Source of the DNA: Campylobacter sp. RM16192
GTDB lineage: Bacteria; Campylobacterota; Campylobacteria; Campylobacterales; Campylobacteraceae
Direction of reading: 5' to 3'
Assembly (NCBI RefSeq): GCF_004803855.2
Contig: NZ_CP012552.1
Span: 1,178,001-1,242,000, forward strand
DNA: 64,000 nucleotides
Below are positions 13,247 to 22,313 of this stretch, in pieces (position 1 is the stretch's first letter; each line of letters begins with the position of its first letter). A model generated the notes under the pieces. It saw nothing but the letters and a program-made list of their open reading frames with translations. It was not told where the DNA came from and did not search any database. A program made the position numbers and the translations under genes.

Positions 13247-13443
13247 ATGATAGAAATTTAACCGAAAAAGAAGCTTTAGAGTTTTTAGGATTTAGCCCTA
13301 AGAGCAATATTCTAGCAAAAATGAGAATGAAAAAGAATGCTGGCAAATGGGAATTTACACCGCGCTACATCACAATTAATGGGCGCATAAGATACCCACT
13401 GGCATGGCTAAAGGAAGACACAGAAAAACTACAAGGGGCTTAA
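13243..13443 (+). CDS. Small HTH-like protein, candidate excisionase
   Basis: 66 residues: LTEKEALEFLGFSPKSNILAKMRM followed by WEFTPRYITINGRIRYPLAWLKEDTEKL, the layout of a winged-helix excisionase/AlpA-like protein (recognition helix, then R-Y-x-x-x-L). AAAGGAGG precedes the ATG. It ends facing the integrase with a 4-nt tail overlap, an arrangement in which excision factor and integrase are made from opposite strands. The excisionase role is inferred. Confidence 0.5.
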   Translation: MNDRNLTEKEALEFLGFSPKSNILAKMRMKKNAGKWEFTPRYITINGRIRYPLAWLKEDTEKLQGA

Positions 13444-14699
13444 CACTCCTTGTAGGCTTCTATTTTTTCAAGCTCATCTAAATAATCCGCCCACCACTGC
13501 AACAATCTCAAATGTTCAGCTGTATTGAAATCTCTAAAATATGCCCTATCTACATCGCTACCTTTTGTATGTAGCGTAACTTCATCAATTATTCTTTTTT
13601 CAAATTTACCACAACTTACTCCATTTTTTATTTCAGATGCCCTTATTGCAAATGTTGATAATATACTTCTAAAGCCGTGAGCATGCAAGTCGTTTATACC
13701 CAAGTTTTTAATATTTTTCATTAATGTATTAGACGAAATTTGCCAGCCACTCTTTTTGCTAAATGTATTAGATTGGAAGACAAGATCGCTTTTTGGCTCA
13801 CAAATGCTCCTTTGGGTTTTTAAAATTTCGATTGCCTGCTTTGGTAAAGGTATTCTTACGTTGTCTAATCCTGTTTTATTATCATCTTCTCCAAAAAACA
13901 AAAATCCATTTTTTAAATCTACCCTGCTCCATTCAAGCTCTCTAAATTGGTGCGGTCGCTGCCCCATAATTAGACTTAGAAAAAATAAATTTTTTATCAT
14001 TGGCTTTATTTGTGATTTTTTGACCTCTTGCATGATTTGCCTTAGGCGTTCTTTGTCATTAGGGGCTTTCCTATGACACGTCTTAGCTCTTGGATAGAGC
14101 GCATCCATATCGTCTATAATTTCAAGAATAAAACTATACTCTTTAATATACCCTTGAGCCCTTGAATACTTCAGTAAGTCTCTAAAAATAGGTATTACTT
14201 TTGAAGCGGTTGGGTAGTTCATCCGCTCTTTTTGCGTAGTCTGTTTTATAATATCCTGTTTGGTAAGCTCAGAAATAGGCTTATCGCCAAAGGGTCGCAA
14301 TATCCATTTAGTAGTTTTGTTGAGCATTTTTCTACGTCGCTCAATGTATTTTTTGTAATTTTTATCCTCCTCTTTAAGCGGAGGCATTTTAATATCTAGC
14401 CATTTAAAAAATATCTCGCTTATCTTGTGTTGTGATTTAGGCGCATCCAGCTCCCCTTTTAATTCTTGCTTATAAAGCTCTATGGCTTTTTCTCTTGCTT
14501 CAGCCAAAGTTGTATGAGAGTAAATATCGATTGTTATATATCCAGAGTTGTTTTTTCTAAATTTAAATGTTTTGGCGCCGCTTGGATAACAAAACAAATA
14601 AAGCTTGCAAGAACTATCCACCGAATGCGCCGTGAACTTACCATTCCCGTTGTAGCTTAATTTTTTAACTTGAGTTGCAGTTAAATTATTGATTTTCAT
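13440..14699 (-). CDS. int: Tyrosine-type phage integrase (P4-like, DUF4102 N-terminus)
   Basis: 419 residues. Residues 1-90 are the DUF4102 arm-binding domain (LTATQVKKLSYNGNGKF, then FKFRKNNSGYITIDIYSHTTLAEAREKA). The catalytic domain shows Arg248 in IMGQRPHQFREL, the H-x-x-R box in LHAHGFRSI near residue 340, and the nucleophile Tyr in VDRAYFRDF near 386. AGGAG precedes the ATG. It should recombine phage and chromosomal attachment sites. It stands at the very right edge of the element, next to core genes, which is where such integrases usually lie. Confidence 0.95.
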   Translation of the reverse strand: MKINNLTATQVKKLSYNGNGKFTAHSVDSSCKLYLFCYPSGAKTFKFRKNNSGYITIDIYSHTTLAEAREKAIELYKQELKGELDAPKSQHKISEIFFKWLDIKMPPLKEEDKNYKKYIERRRKMLNKTTKWILRPFGDKPISELTKQDIIKQTTQKERMNYPTASKVIPIFRDLLKYSRAQGYIKEYSFILEIIDDMDALYPRAKTCHRKAPNDKERLRQIMQEVKKSQIKPMIKNLFFLSLIMGQRPHQFRELEWSRVDLKNGFLFFGEDDNKTGLDNVRIPLPKQAIEILKTQRSICEPKSDLVFQSNTFSKKSGWQISSNTLMKNIKNLGINDLHAHGFRSILSTFAIRASEIKNGVSCGKFEKRIIDEVTLHTKGSDVDRAYFRDFNTAEHLRLLQWWADYLDELEKIEAYKEC

Positions 14700-14714
14700 A
14701 GTAATACTCCTAAA

Positions 14715-14738
14715 AGTAGCACAATAAGTAGCACAATA
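14715..14738 (-). repeat. Perfect 12-bp tandem repeat before the integrase
   Basis: AGTAGCACAATA occurs twice head to tail with no gap, 15 nt from the integrase start codon. It lies in the probable 5' leader of int. Directly repeated short sites beside int are typical of integrase arm-type binding sites, which would also let the integrase limit its own expression. Confidence 0.6.
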
Positions 14739-14750
14739 AAATTATCAATA

Positions 14751-14756
14751 ATTATA
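14751..14756 (-). promoter_or_regulatory. -10 box of the integrase promoter
   Basis: On the minus strand TATGTATAAT ends here (TATAAT at 14756-14751), with TATG giving an extended -10. No good -35 box is seen. Transcription would begin just before the 12-bp tandem repeats. Confidence 0.5.
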
Positions 14757-14856
14757 CATAGTTGTAAATTAACATAAACTAATATTTTGTTAAAGTAACG
14801 TATTTATGGCTTTTTAGAAAAGTAGTATAAATAAAAATAAACAGCCGTAAATTATG

Positions 14857-14882
14857 CTTTGGTTTCTCTCGGGGTAACCAAG
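14857..14882. other. Inverted repeat at the prophage/chromosome junction
   Basis: TTGGTT (14859-14864) and AACCAA (14876-14881) flank TCTCTCGGGGT. It lies between int and the end of the first core gene, where the attachment site is expected, and no tRNA is present there. It could be the crossover core or a weak terminator for the core gene. The rest of 14,757-14,921 is AT-rich and featureless to me. Confidence 0.3.
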
Positions 14883-14921
14883 ATTTCAAAAACACATTTA
14901 GGCAGTAAAAATATTTTCAAA

Positions 14922-15272
14922 TCAAAATTTTAGTAAATTTTTTATTTTAATCAATCCCAATTTAATTCCGCTATACCGCATGATTTTAGCCATCTGCTTC
15001 CATCTATCCCTCTCGTAACACGGATGTGGGCATTTTCTACAGCTTGGCTTGATCTCGTGCGAACACTCAAGCAGTCTTTGATGAGTGTATCTAAAGAGCT
15101 CTTCGCACTCCTTGCAAAGCGTTGTGCTAACCATGAAATTTAAATTTTCGCCCTTATAAAACAGGTCTATACCTATCTCTTTTTTAGCTTCGTCTAAGTG
15201 TTTATCATTGCAGTGAGTCTTTAAAAATTTAGCCAAGGTGCTCACCTGCTCTATAAATTTTTCATTTGTCAT
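14922..15272 (-). CDS. YgbA-like 'nitrous oxide-stimulated promoter' family protein
   Basis: 116 residues. The cysteine pattern CKEC (around residue 65) and CRKCPHPCY (around 87-95) with RWKQMAKIMRYSG is typical of this NO-linked family (YgbA of E. coli, involved in recovery from nitrosative stress). ATG 15272 follows AAAGGATC; an upstream TTG-type start at 15299 has no ribosome site. It is the first core gene right of the prophage; its 3' end is 220 nt from the integrase and seems intact. Confidence 0.75.
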   Translation of the reverse strand: MTNEKFIEQVSTLAKFLKTHCNDKHLDEAKKEIGIDLFYKGENLNFMVSTTLCKECEELFRYTHQRLLECSHEIKPSCRKCPHPCYERDRWKQMAKIMRYSGIKLGLIKIKNLLKF

Positions 15273-15340
15273 TAACGATCCTTTTGAAAAATTTAGCAAA
15301 TTTCATAATAAAAATCGTTAATTCAGATCAACACCAAAGG

Positions 15341-16051
15341 CTATTTGCAAAATTTATCCAAGGCCCTTTTTAAATCATCCTCGCAGTCAATACCTATACT
15401 TTCGCTCTCGATCTCAAGCATGGCTATCTTTTTACCATTTTCAAGGGCTCTTAGCTGCTCAAGCTTTTCTACAATCTCCAAAAATGAAGTTTCAAATAAG
15501 CAAAACTCATCAAGAGCCTTAACACTATATCCATAAATTCCAAGATGAGCTTTATATGTTTTGCACTCCGAGCGGTTAAACGGTATTCTTGAGCGAGAAA
15601 AATACAGCGCAAAGCAGTCTTTATCGGTTACAACTTTAACCAAATTTTTATCATCCGCATTTTCATCGTTTACCGTCTTGTAGCACGAAAACATAAAAGC
15701 TTTTTGGCTATTTTCTTGGCAAAATTTCTTAAATTTAGCGATATTTTCAGGCTCTATAAAAGGCTCGTCAGCTTGAACGTTTATGATGATTTCATCTTCA
15801 CTAAGCTTTAAAATTTTAACCGCCTCGTTTATGCGGTCTGTTCCGCTTTGATGATCTTTGCTTGTCATAACCGCCTTAAACCCATAATCTTTTGCTATCT
15901 TTAACACACTTTCATCATCTACTGCGATTACTACCTCATCAATATTTTGAACTCTTTTTGCCGTGGCCACAAACATCGGTACGCCACCGATATCACATAA
16001 AATTTTATTATGAAATCTAGTAGAAGCAAGGCGGGCAGGTATCACTATCAT
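15341..16051 (-). CDS. kdsB: CMP-KDO synthetase (3-deoxy-manno-octulosonate cytidylyltransferase)
   Basis: 236 residues. Joins CTP and KDO to CMP-KDO for the lipooligosaccharide core. MIVIPARLASTRFHNKIL is the nucleotide-binding start; SGTDRINEA (~68-76) and INVQADEPFI (~90-99) are the other signature motifs. Cytoplasmic. Its ATG overlaps the threonine synthase stop (ATGA), and lpxK lies further upstream in the same leftward run, linking LOS synthesis genes. Confidence 0.95.
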   Translation of the reverse strand: MIVIPARLASTRFHNKILCDIGGVPMFVATAKRVQNIDEVVIAVDDESVLKIAKDYGFKAVMTSKDHQSGTDRINEAVKILKLSEDEIIINVQADEPFIEPENIAKFKKFCQENSQKAFMFSCYKTVNDENADDKNLVKVVTDKDCFALYFSRSRIPFNRSECKTYKAHLGIYGYSVKALDEFCLFETSFLEIVEKLEQLRALENGKKIAMLEIESESIGIDCEDDLKRALDKFCK

Positions 16052-17514
16052 TTTCTTATCCAGTCTAAAATTTTACTCTCTATTTCGTCTTGATTTACAA
16101 TGTCATTATGGGTAGATTTACTTACAAATAACGATTTTATAGAGTCTGGAACGAGATCCTTAAATTCATTTGCTAGGATTTCAAGCCCCTCTTTTTCATC
16201 ATCTAGTTCTTTATTTTTGCAAGCTTTAAACATACTTGGTGCAAATTTAACCCAATGAGCAGTCGAAGTTATCACTGTCGGTCTGGTTAAATTCAAACTC
16301 ATCTTGAAACAAGTCGCCGTGTGAGGATCTATAATGATTCCTTTTTGAGTCTGCTCTTTTATAAATTTTTCACACGTCTCATCACTGCAAAAATCAGCTT
16401 CAAAATCCTCTTTCAAAGCGCTTAATTCACTATCTTTTAGCTCATAAAATCCGTTTTGAGCTAAATTTTGCATAAGCTCTTTTGTTCTAACTGCTCCAAA
16501 TTTATCAAAAAGCAAGCGCTCAACGTTTGAGGAGATCAAAATATCCATAGCAGGGCTTATTGTCTTAATGAGACTTTTGCCTCGAAGATCATAAACACCA
16601 CCAGTAAAAAACTCTGTTAAGATATTATTAGCGTTTGAGACTATCTTAATTTTATCAATTTTAGCACCCATCTTTTTAGCATAGTAAGCTCCTAGTGCAT
16701 TACCAAAATTTCCACTTGGAACGATAATATCAAAGCTGTCGCTATCCTTAAGCGCATTAGTTTTTAAAAGATACACATAAGCGTAAATGTGGTAGATAAT
16801 CTGAAATAAAATTCTTCCAAAATTTACTGAATTTGCAGCACTTAAAGAGATATTTGATTTTTTAAGCTCGTTTTTGAAATTTTGACTTGCAAGAAGCGTT
16901 TTTAGAGCTCTTTGAGCGTCATCAAAATTACCGTTTATGCCTATTACTTTTAGATTTTTTGCAGCCGAATTTACCATCTGAAGTCTTTGAACTTCACTGG
17001 TTCCATCTTTTGGATACAGACAAACCACTTTAATATTATCCATATCACTAAAAGTTTCAAGCGTTGCAGGACCGGTATCTCCACTCGTAGCACACATTAT
17101 CAGATAGTTTTCACTTCTACTCTTAGCCAGCTCGCTTAAAATAAGACCAAAAGGCTGAAGAGCCATATCCTTAAAAGCGCGTGTAGGTCCATGATAAAGC
17201 TCGTTTATATATAAATTTTCTCCGATTTTTTTAACCTCAACAGGCTCATTCGCCTTATCAAATTTTTGATATCTCTTTACAGCTCTTTCAAACACACAAA
17301 TATCAAGGTCAAAACCAAATTTTTTAATAATCTCAAGGGCTATTTGCTCATAACTAAGCTCACAAGCTTGACTAAAAAATTTTTGATCCAGTTTAGGTAG
17401 CTCAATAGGCGCATAAAGTCCGCCATAAGCCGAGCTTGGATTTAATAAAGCATCGCTAAAATCGACTGAATTTAAATTTTCGTTATTATTTGCTCTAGTT
17501 TGATATAGTTTCAT
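16048..17514 (-). CDS. thrC: Threonine synthase
   Basis: 488 residues; PLP enzyme converting O-phosphohomoserine to threonine. The PLP lysine lies in LYHGPTRAFKDMALQPFG (about residue 105-122), and the phosphate-binding loop in VPSGNFGNALGAYYAKKMGA. ATG 17514 is chosen because GAGAGGAAAGAG lies just before it and it makes an ATGA overlap with cutA; an upstream frame extension to 17544 would sit inside cutA. Confidence 0.95.
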   Translation of the reverse strand: MKLYQTRANNNENLNSVDFSDALLNPSSAYGGLYAPIELPKLDQKFFSQACELSYEQIALEIIKKFGFDLDICVFERAVKRYQKFDKANEPVEVKKIGENLYINELYHGPTRAFKDMALQPFGLILSELAKSRSENYLIMCATSGDTGPATLETFSDMDNIKVVCLYPKDGTSEVQRLQMVNSAAKNLKVIGINGNFDDAQRALKTLLASQNFKNELKKSNISLSAANSVNFGRILFQIIYHIYAYVYLLKTNALKDSDSFDIIVPSGNFGNALGAYYAKKMGAKIDKIKIVSNANNILTEFFTGGVYDLRGKSLIKTISPAMDILISSNVERLLFDKFGAVRTKELMQNLAQNGFYELKDSELSALKEDFEADFCSDETCEKFIKEQTQKGIIIDPHTATCFKMSLNLTRPTVITSTAHWVKFAPSMFKACKNKELDDEKEGLEILANEFKDLVPDSIKSLFVSKSTHNDIVNQDEIESKILDWIRK

Positions 17515-17822
17515 CTCTTTCCTCTCGTTGATTTTTCTATCCAAATTTTATATTTTTTGAATGCATTGTCAGCATCAAACGCTACAATTTCAGGAAATTC
17601 ATAGTTATGATTAGCTTTTATAAATTTAGCTATTTTTTTAAATTTAACAGCAGTTTTTATTAGCAGGATTCTTTCTTTTTCATCACAAATTTTACTGTTC
17701 CAAAAATATATGCTATTTGCCTTAAATAGACTCACACAGGCCGCAATTTTAGGCTTTATTAGTTTTTTAACGAGCTTTTTTGCACTCTTTTTATCACTTG
17801 TTGAAGTTAGAACAAATTTCAT
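17511..17822 (-). CDS. cutA: CutA1-like divalent cation tolerance protein
   Basis: 103 residues; small trimeric ferredoxin-like fold. Family landmarks: TSTSDKKSAKKLVKKLI, then IAACVSLFKANSIYFWN and NYEFPEIVAFDADN. Role in metal tolerance is debated across species. Overlaps both neighbours by 4 nt (argB upstream, thrC downstream), so it is co-translated in an amino-acid synthesis operon. Confidence 0.85.
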   Translation of the reverse strand: MKFVLTSTSDKKSAKKLVKKLIKPKIAACVSLFKANSIYFWNSKICDEKERILLIKTAVKFKKIAKFIKANHNYEFPEIVAFDADNAFKKYKIWIEKSTRGKR

Positions 17823-18661
17823 CTTATCATCGTTCCTATGCCTTCATCTGTAAATAGCTCTAAAAGTATCGAGTGAGGAAGCCTTCCATCAATTATGTGG
17901 GCATTTTTAACTCCGCTTTTTACGCATTCTAGCGCAGCATCGACCTTTGGTATCATACCTCCACTTATGACGCCTGAACTTTTTAACTCATTTATGCTAT
18001 TTTCACTGAGCTTGCTTATAAGATTTTTGTCTGAATCTAAAATTCCTTTGGTGTCGGTTAAAAACATGATTTTTTCTGCTTTTAGCTTAGAAGCAACTGC
18101 ACTTGCGCAAAGATCGGCGTTTATATTGTAACTATTCGCGTTATCGTCAGTCGCAATAGGTGCTATCACGGGGATAAAATTATCACTTAAAAGCTTAGTT
18201 ATTACATCTTCTTTGACATCAGTTATATCTCCGACAAAGCCATATTTGCCATCATCAAGCTTTTTAGCCTTTAGCATGCTGGCATCTTTGCCACTTATGC
18301 CGATAGCCTTTGCCCCGTGCTTATTCAAAAGTGCCGTGATCTCTTTGTTTATAAGCCCACTTAAAACCATTTCAACGACTTCCATGGCATCTTCATCAGT
18401 TACTCTAAGCCCATCAACAAATTCGCTTTTTATCTCAAGCTTATCAAGGATAGAGTTTATTTTTTTGCCACCACCATGCACTATAACGACCTTTATACCA
18501 ACAAGACTTAACAATACAACATCTCTTGCGAAGTCGTTTTTTAAATTTTCATCTATCTGAGCTGCGCCACCATATTTAATGACAAAAATTTTATCTCTAA
18601 ATTTTTGTATATAAGGAAGTGCGGATACGATTATCTCGGCTGTTTTAATACTTTTTTGCAT
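17819..18661 (-). CDS. argB: Acetylglutamate kinase
   Basis: 280 residues. Phosphorylates N-acetylglutamate in arginine synthesis. FVIKYGGAAQ near residue 26, VVIVHGGGKKI near 58, and the ATP-site SYNINADLCASAVA near 175 are family motifs. AAAAAAGG is followed by ATG TTT ATG; the second ATG (18661) has the better spacing. Upstream 18,662-18,698 separates it from lpxK, so a promoter there is possible. Confidence 0.95.
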   Translation of the reverse strand: MQKSIKTAEIIVSALPYIQKFRDKIFVIKYGGAAQIDENLKNDFARDVVLLSLVGIKVVIVHGGGKKINSILDKLEIKSEFVDGLRVTDEDAMEVVEMVLSGLINKEITALLNKHGAKAIGISGKDASMLKAKKLDDGKYGFVGDITDVKEDVITKLLSDNFIPVIAPIATDDNANSYNINADLCASAVASKLKAEKIMFLTDTKGILDSDKNLISKLSENSINELKSSGVISGGMIPKVDAALECVKSGVKNAHIIDGRLPHSILLELFTDEGIGTMIR

Positions 18662-18698
18662 AAACATCCTTTTTTAGATGGATTATAGCAAAACTTGC

Positions 18699-19610
18699 TT
18701 ATAAGCAAGTTTTTATAATATCTTTTAGCTCTTTAGAGAGGGTGACTTTGAGATTAATGACTGATAAAGGAAGATTAAAGTCCTCAATTTTAACGAGATC
18801 TTTTTTGGTCACAAGAAGAGAGTTTGCATTATAATTATTTAAAATTTTCTCAAGTTCTATCTTGCTAAAACTATGGTGATCAGGGAAAAATTCATGCCCT
18901 ACGCAATGATTTAAAAATGGCTTAAGCCTCATAGGATTTGCTATAGCAGTAACCAAAACCATTCTTTCTGTAGAGTTTAAAATTTCACTTTGACGGATAA
19001 AATCTCTGCCTTCAATAGCGATAAAATCAGCAAATTTATAAAAGCTTGGAGGATATCTATAGGCTCCGCTTGGAATAGTAAATTTAAAAAAAGGCTCAAT
19101 CTTAGGACGTAGCAAAATATCAAATTTTTTAATATAAAATTTAGAAAATCCATCATCAAGCAGTATGTATCTTGCGCCCATTTGTTTGGCTAGTTTTATA
19201 GCCTCATCACGATTTTCACTTACTATTACATTTGCATTTTGAACACTTTTTGAATACTCCATAGCCTCATCGCCACTTGTTTTTACATCTGTTAAAATTT
19301 CACCGTTTATGCAAATTTTAACAAGTCCTTTTGAAGATCGTTTATATCCGCGCAAAATTATAAATCCGCCTTCAAATTCATTGGCAATAGCTATACCAAG
19401 AGGTGTTTTGCCACTTCCTCCGAGAGTTAAATTTCCTACACTAATAATAGGAATATCAAAATTTATTTTTGACGATAGCTTAAATTTTAGAAAGATAATT
19501 AAAAAATATAGACAACTAATCGGCAAAAGTAGTATCGATAAAATCTTTTGAACTAAATTTGGACGATAAAAATACCGCTCTGCAAAGCTATACAGATACC
19601 GTTTAAACAC
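18699..19610 (-). CDS. lpxK: Tetraacyldisaccharide 4'-kinase (lipid A)
   Basis: 303 residues. Phosphorylates the 4' position of the lipid A disaccharide. An N-terminal hydrophobic anchor (residues ~24-45) precedes the Walker A-like loop [19 protein letters not shown] (~56-74). VTKKDLVKI near the end is also conserved. Membrane-associated on the cytoplasmic face. Start overlaps the upstream DegT-like gene by 8 nt. Confidence 0.93.
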   Translation of the reverse strand: MFKRYLYSFAERYFYRPNLVQKILSILLLPISCLYFLIIFLKFKLSSKINFDIPIISVGNLTLGGSGKTPLGIAIANEFEGGFIILRGYKRSSKGLVKICINGEILTDVKTSGDEAMEYSKSVQNANVIVSENRDEAIKLAKQMGARYILLDDGFSKFYIKKFDILLRPKIEPFFKFTIPSGAYRYPPSFYKFADFIAIEGRDFIRQSEILNSTERMVLVTAIANPMRLKPFLNHCVGHEFFPDHHSFSKIELEKILNNYNANSLLVTKKDLVKIEDFNLPLSVINLKVTLSKELKDIIKTCL

Positions 19611-20736
19611 GGTGTTTAGCTATCTCTCTTATAGTCTCGCAAACCCTATAAACCTCTTCATCCTTTAATGCATTATAAATAGGCAGAGAGAGTATCTGCT
19701 GATAAGATTTCAAGGCGTTTGGATAAGCGTTGACTTTAAGTCCGTATTTATTTTTGTAATAACTCAAAAGATGTATAGGTACATAGTGTAGTGCGGTATG
19801 AATGCCATTTTCTAGCATCTCTTTAGCGAAACTGTCGCGATTTTTATCAACCTTTATTATATATTGTACATATACATGATCTCGCTTTTTAATAGGTGTC
19901 TTGATGTGAGGGCAGTCGGCCAATTCTTTATCGTATATTGCGGCTATTTCTTGGCGTCTTTTTATAAATTTATCGTTTTTTTCAAGTTGAGCCATAGAAT
20001 ATGCGGCACAAAGCCCCGTTAAATCATATTTTACGCCGATATCCACAACATCATATATATATCCTAAGTTTCCATCCTTGTCTATACCGTTTACTATAGC
20101 ATGGTTTCTAAGAAGTCTGGCGCGGCTAGCTATATCGTCATCGTTTGTTAATAAAAATCCAGCAGTTCCTATAGGATTTGATAATCTAGAATAAACGCAA
20201 AAGCAAGATATTGTAGATTTTTCTATAGAGCCTATTTTTTGATCATTATACTTTAACCCTGCCCCCTTCCCTACATCATCAAAAACTTTCACATCATACT
20301 CTTCGGCAATCTTATATATCTCATCCATATCAGACGCTTGACCCGCCACATGGTTTACAAAGATTCCTTTTAGTTTTTTATGGTTATGGACTTTTAATAC
20401 CTCTCTTAAAGAATTTGGATTTATATTAAAATCATCTTCGTTAATATCTACAAATATAGGTTCGGCATCAAAATGTCTAACAGCCTGAGCGACACTTGGT
20501 ATGGAGTTTACAGAGCATATTACTTTATCGCCCCTTTTTAAATCTATAGAACACAGAGCAAGGTGATGAGCGGCGGCTGAGTTGTTTGTAGCAATAGCAT
20601 GTTTAATATTAAAATAGTTTTTTATCTTATCTTCAAGTTTTTTAACTATAGAAACACCACTATCTCTTAATGCTTCTTTAATAGCTTCTATTTCATGTTC
20701 ATCTATTGACGGCTTATAAAAAGTAATCTCCTCCAT
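19603..20736 (-). CDS. DegT/DnrJ/EryC1 family protein lacking the PLP lysine
   Basis: 377 residues with the sugar-aminotransferase fold throughout: [18 protein letters not shown] start, [16 protein letters not shown] (49-64), [19 protein letters not shown] (138-156), [10 protein letters not shown] (190-199) and [11 protein letters not shown] near the C-terminus. However, where relatives have the Schiff-base lysine (SFHPTKNIT-like) this protein reads [13 protein letters not shown], giving Leu185 and no lysine; the Gln/His after Asp154 is Lys157, and the PLP-stacking aromatic is Ile79. It may be catalytically altered, like ColD-type dehydratases with His, or non-enzymatic. Between nadE and lpxK; a surface-sugar role is possible. 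Confidence 0.8.
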   Translation of the reverse strand: MEEITFYKPSIDEHEIEAIKEALRDSGVSIVKKLEDKIKNYFNIKHAIATNNSAAAHHLALCSIDLKRGDKVICSVNSIPSVAQAVRHFDAEPIFVDINEDDFNINPNSLREVLKVHNHKKLKGIFVNHVAGQASDMDEIYKIAEEYDVKVFDDVGKGAGLKYNDQKIGSIEKSTISCFCVYSRLSNPIGTAGFLLTNDDDIASRARLLRNHAIVNGIDKDGNLGYIYDVVDIGVKYDLTGLCAAYSMAQLEKNDKFIKRRQEIAAIYDKELADCPHIKTPIKKRDHVYVQYIIKVDKNRDSFAKEMLENGIHTALHYVPIHLLSYYKNKYGLKVNAYPNALKSYQQILSLPIYNALKDEEVYRVCETIREIAKHRV

Positions 20737-20746
20737 ATATAACTCC

Positions 20747-21511
20747 TTAGTTAATATTCAAGTCCGCAATTGGCGGCATTTTAAGTTTAAATTCGTTTGC
20801 TCTCATTCTAGAAAATACAGTATCAACTAGCTGTTCATCAAAAATTTTACGCAAATCTTCCTTATTTTTATTTAAACATATCTCTTTTAATACCATATCA
20901 ATCTGATTATAACTATACCCTATGTCAGCTTCGTCGCTTTGATTTTCCCAAAGATCAGCAGAAGGAGCTTTATTTATTATACTATCATCTATATTTAAAA
21001 ATTTAGCCAATTCAAAAATTTCAGTCTTAAAAAGCTCACCAATAGGATTAAGAGCATATGCCATATCTCCATATATCGTCCCATATCCAAGCATTCGCTC
21101 ACTTTTATTACTGGTACCTATTACTAGCGCATTAATACTAGCGGAATAATCATAAAGGAGGCACATCCTAACTCTTGCTGCTAAATTTCCGATTCTCATC
21201 TTTGACAAATCATCTGAAATTTGATTTTTGAAGCTCTGAAGTATCGGTTCTATATCTATTATTTTATATCTTACATCAAGCTTTTTACAAAGTTTTAAAG
21301 CGTCATCTAGATTTTTTTTATTTGAAAATTTAGTTGGCATGATAAGAGCATAAGTATTGATTGGTTTTGATAATGCACAAATAGTTAATACAGCAGCCGA
21401 GTCAAGCCCTCCGCTGACACCTACCAAAAAGTTACTTGCTCCACTTATTTTTAAATAATTATTTAAAAAGTCTTGTAATTTAAGAATAATTCTGCTATAA
21501 TCCGCGACCAT
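20747..21511 (-). CDS. nadE: NH3-dependent NAD+ synthetase
   Basis: 254 residues. Makes NAD from deamido-NAD, ATP and ammonia. The ATP pyrophosphatase loop VGVSGGLDSAAVL lies at ~29-41; GTSNKSERMLGYGTIYGDMA (~144-163) and PIGELFKTEIFELAKFL follow; there is no glutaminase domain. First gene of the leftward nadE-degT-lpxK run, with its promoter in the 21,512-21,635 gap shared with the divergent hydrolase. Confidence 0.95.
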   Translation of the reverse strand: MVADYSRIILKLQDFLNNYLKISGASNFLVGVSGGLDSAAVLTICALSKPINTYALIMPTKFSNKKNLDDALKLCKKLDVRYKIIDIEPILQSFKNQISDDLSKMRIGNLAARVRMCLLYDYSASINALVIGTSNKSERMLGYGTIYGDMAYALNPIGELFKTEIFELAKFLNIDDSIINKAPSADLWENQSDEADIGYSYNQIDMVLKEICLNKNKEDLRKIFDEQLVDTVFSRMRANEFKLKMPPIADLNIN

Positions 21512-21635
21512 TTTTATTTTTTAAACACTTTAACTTTAATTTTTCAATTAACATTATACTAAATTTTGAAGAAAAATTTCTTTTAAGGTTAAAAATTATA
21601 AAATATGGGTCATAATTTTTCTTAAAGAGAACTAT

Positions 21636-22259
21636 ATGAAAATAATATGTAACACTTGTGGTAAATATCAAACAAACTGCTATATAGTGTCAAAAAACGG
21701 AATTGACCTTATTATAGACCCTGGTGAATCAGCATATGAATTTGTTATTAAAAATGCAGCTAACCCTGTTGCGATTCTTAACACTCACGGCCATTTTGAT
21801 CATATTTTTTCAAATTTTGGCTTAAAAAAATTTTTTAATATTGATGTTTTCATTCACAAAGAAGATAAATTTATGTTAGAAAATGACGTTTTTAGGTATG
21901 GATACAAAACTGTAGATGATGCCGTAGGTATAGGTGGAGCAAAATTTGAAGATGTGCATTTTAAATTAGGGGACTTTGATGTTACTTTTTTACACTTTCC
22001 AGGACACACCCCGGGAACTTGTATGATAAAAGTAGATGATGTGATCTTTAGTGGCGATTTTTTATTTATGGATTCAATAGGAAGATATGATTTTCCTTTT
22101 TCAGAAAAACATAGTATGAAGTTAAGTCTTGAAAGATGTATGAAAATAGATGGAGATTTTATATTATACCCTGGCCATGGTGAGAAAACTACTCTAAAAA
22201 ACGAACAAAAGAATATGGGCTATTGGATTGATATGATTGATGGGGTATTGGTTGGCTAA
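21636..22259 (+). CDS. Metallo-beta-lactamase-fold hydrolase (GloB-like)
   Basis: 207 residues. Zinc-binding NTHGHFDHIF (~50-59), HFPGHTPGTCMI (~123-134), SGDFLFMDSIGRYDF (~144-158) and LYPGHGEKT (~184-192) are complete, so it should be an active binuclear hydrolase. The family includes glyoxalase II and related thioesterases; the substrate is not determined. TTAAAGAG precedes the ATG. Divergent from nadE, an arrangement I recall also in C. jejuni. Confidence 0.9.
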   Translation: MKIICNTCGKYQTNCYIVSKNGIDLIIDPGESAYEFVIKNAANPVAILNTHGHFDHIFSNFGLKKFFNIDVFIHKEDKFMLENDVFRYGYKTVDDAVGIGGAKFEDVHFKLGDFDVTFLHFPGHTPGTCMIKVDDVIFSGDFLFMDSIGRYDFPFSEKHSMKLSLERCMKIDGDFILYPGHGEKTTLKNEQKNMGYWIDMIDGVLVG

Positions 22260-22274
22260 ATTATAAACCAAGCA

Positions 22275-22313
22275 AAAAATTAATATTTATATAAAATATC
22301 AATATTAATTTTT
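22275..22313. terminator. Bidirectional AT-rich terminator between convergent genes
   Basis: AAAAATTAATATT (22275-22287) and AATATTAATTTTT (22301-22313) pair perfectly over 13 bp. It has A/T tracts on both sides, suiting either strand. It overlaps the last codons of the gene ending at 22,305. Confidence 0.6.

Larger units (their letters stand above)
1..14900. mobile_element. Prophage, early/lysogeny end with integrase (partial)
   Basis: This block of phage-type genes includes an S24 repressor, antirepressors, ERF annealing protein, YqaJ exonuclease, its own SSB, YopX and MazG-like proteins and a tyrosine integrase, and it abuts ordinary Campylobacter core genes from 14,922 onward. The right boundary lies between the integrase start (14,699) and the end of the next core gene (14,922); I could not place the exact attachment core because the other end is outside the window. 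No capsid, tail or terminase genes are seen, so those are presumably to the left. Several genes (ssb especially) resemble host homologues, which suggests long adaptation to Campylobacter. Confidence 0.9.

Noticed and set aside
14700-14921. tRNA-type integration site
   Set aside because: No sequence with a T-loop or acceptor stem could be found in this interval.
13440-14922. Truncation of the core gene ending at 14,922 by prophage insertion
   Set aside because: The cysteine motifs and a natural-looking basic C-terminus are present; nothing shows loss of its 3' end.
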